This document shows positions 63,300 through 64,000 of a stretch of DNA of 64,000 nt, in pieces. This DNA is from Conexibacter woesei DSM 14684 (GTDB lineage: Bacteria; Actinomycetota; Thermoleophilia; Solirubrobacterales; Solirubrobacteraceae), in NCBI RefSeq assembly GCF_000025265.1, contig NC_013739.1, forward strand, positions 4,698,001-4,762,000. The letters run 5' to 3'. The position numbers and the translations under genes were made by a program. Under the pieces are notes generated by a model, which worked only from the letters and a program-made list of their open reading frames with translations, was not told the origin of the DNA and searched no databases. Numbering within the stretch: the stretch's first letter is position 1; each line of letters opens with the position of its first letter.

Positions 63300-64000
63300 G
63301 CGACCGACCGCGGTCGCTCCGGAGGCGGCGACGCCCGCGCTCACGGCGTCGGCTCCGCGAGCGATTCTGGTGTTCTCGGCCGGTTCGGCGAGGGTGGCCC
63401 GGTAGGACGCGCGGCTCGGCCACCAGACACGACAGGCGATGTCCCCCACTTCCCCGCTGCTGTGTGGGCTCGTGCAAACCAGCGCGCGCCGACGCGCAGC
63501 GACGGGTCGCGCGGTTCGAGGATCGCCGAGACCGCGTACCCTCGCCGCTCCAAGCTGTCGTGCAGGGTCGCGATGACCTGAGCGACGATCGCCTGATGGC
63601 TGGTCCGCGCACCTCTTGAGAAGCGGATCACGCCGTGGATGGAACGCGGATCACGCCGCGTGCGGCGGTGAGTCGGCACCTAACCGACCTGCGGGCTGCC
63701 CGACGAAACGCGCGGTTCGGTTGCCGGGCGGTGTCTCCGAGCGGTGCTCTTGACGCTGGTCGCGGCGTCAAAGTGGGGCGCCGACCGACCGTGGGGGAAG
63801 GCCGGCCGGCGCCGGTGTGCCGCATGCTCGTCGCGCCGTGAGGGGGAACATCGGCACGGCGATATGTGCGGGCACTTTTGGTCCCCAGGTGCCTGAACGG
63901 CCGTCCGGCGTCACTGTTGACGCGGCCGCGTGGGAACGCCCCGCTCCAGCCGCAGCCGCGTCAGCACGACCCGGCCGCGCCGTCGCCACCGCCGATCGAT
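63300..64000. other. Terminal stretch without a convincing gene
   Basis: A minus-strand open frame at 63341-63679 includes VIRFSRGARTSHQAIVAQVI and DSLERRGYAVSAILEPRDPS, which reads like a protein fragment, but its ends are low-complexity and I recognise no family. From 63680 to the window end I see no coding pattern, repeat or RNA gene. Confidence 0.4.

Overview
The window is chromosomal DNA of a very GC-rich actinobacterium. GC-ending codons, chains of catabolic operons joined by ATGA/GTGA overlaps, LacI/MalFGK-type sugar modules and VapBC/integrase debris fit a soil Thermoleophilia (Solirubrobacterales, Conexibacter-like). That placement is an inference from gene style, not from a marker gene.

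Region 1 (1-7037). After the tail of an aldehyde dehydrogenase comes a minus-strand operon: glutamine-synthetase-like ligase, class-I amidotransferase (gamma-glutamyl hydrolase type), aldehyde dehydrogenase, iron alcohol dehydrogenase, GntR/FadR regulator and FprA-type ferredoxin-NADP reductase. The enzymes match, step for step, the gamma-glutamylated ethanolamine route proposed for Streptomyces (GlnA4 pathway).

Region 2 (7126-26889). A LacI regulator is followed by a GH78-like rhamnosidase. Facing them is one long minus-strand operon (25214 to 10786) of P450, P450, ferredoxin, GH106-like hydrolase, sugar-binding lipoprotein, two permeases, ATPase, zinc formaldehyde dehydrogenase, NHL protein and a third P450. 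A secreted serine hydrolase diverges from it. Copies of the palindrome TGAAACGTTTCA, exact or with one or two changes, lie before the LacI gene, the GH78 gene, the P450 operon and the serine hydrolase, so one regulon is likely. The combination looks like uptake, oxidative O-demethylation and deglycosylation of a methylated, probably rhamnose-containing glycoside, with formaldehyde removed in the same operon.

Region 3 (26906-36428). A Rox-type (rifampicin monooxygenase family) flavoenzyme, a VapBC pair, a secreted protein of unknown function, a two-domain Lrp regulator diverging from an amidohydrolase plus an orphan NMT1-like binding lipoprotein, a PadR/VOC pair with a clear operator, an internally deleted tyrosine recombinase and a small alpha-beta barrel protein.

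Region 4 (36472-60184). A second large catabolic locus: amidohydrolase, acyl-CoA synthetase, MFS transporter, ceramidase-like hydrolase, flavin amine oxidase, LacI regulator, IlvD/Edd dehydratase, RraA-like aldolase, SDR, UlaG-like metallo-hydrolase, M24-like protein, a complete sugar ABC importer, a 61-residue protein, PHP phosphoesterase, two Gfo/Idh/MocA dehydrogenases, a sugar isomerase/epimerase and an APH-type kinase. Five strong copies of TTGAACGTTCNA and several weaker ones sit in the promoter regions and mark a second LacI-type regulon. I cannot name the substrate.

Region 5 (60185-64000). A decayed accessory zone: frameshifted antitoxin and toxin, a repeat shared with the integrase region at 36 kb, an aldo/keto reductase pseudogene, an exported protein of unknown function, a second integrase fragment and a frameshifted XRE regulator. 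No rRNA, tRNA, CRISPR array or intact insertion sequence was seen.
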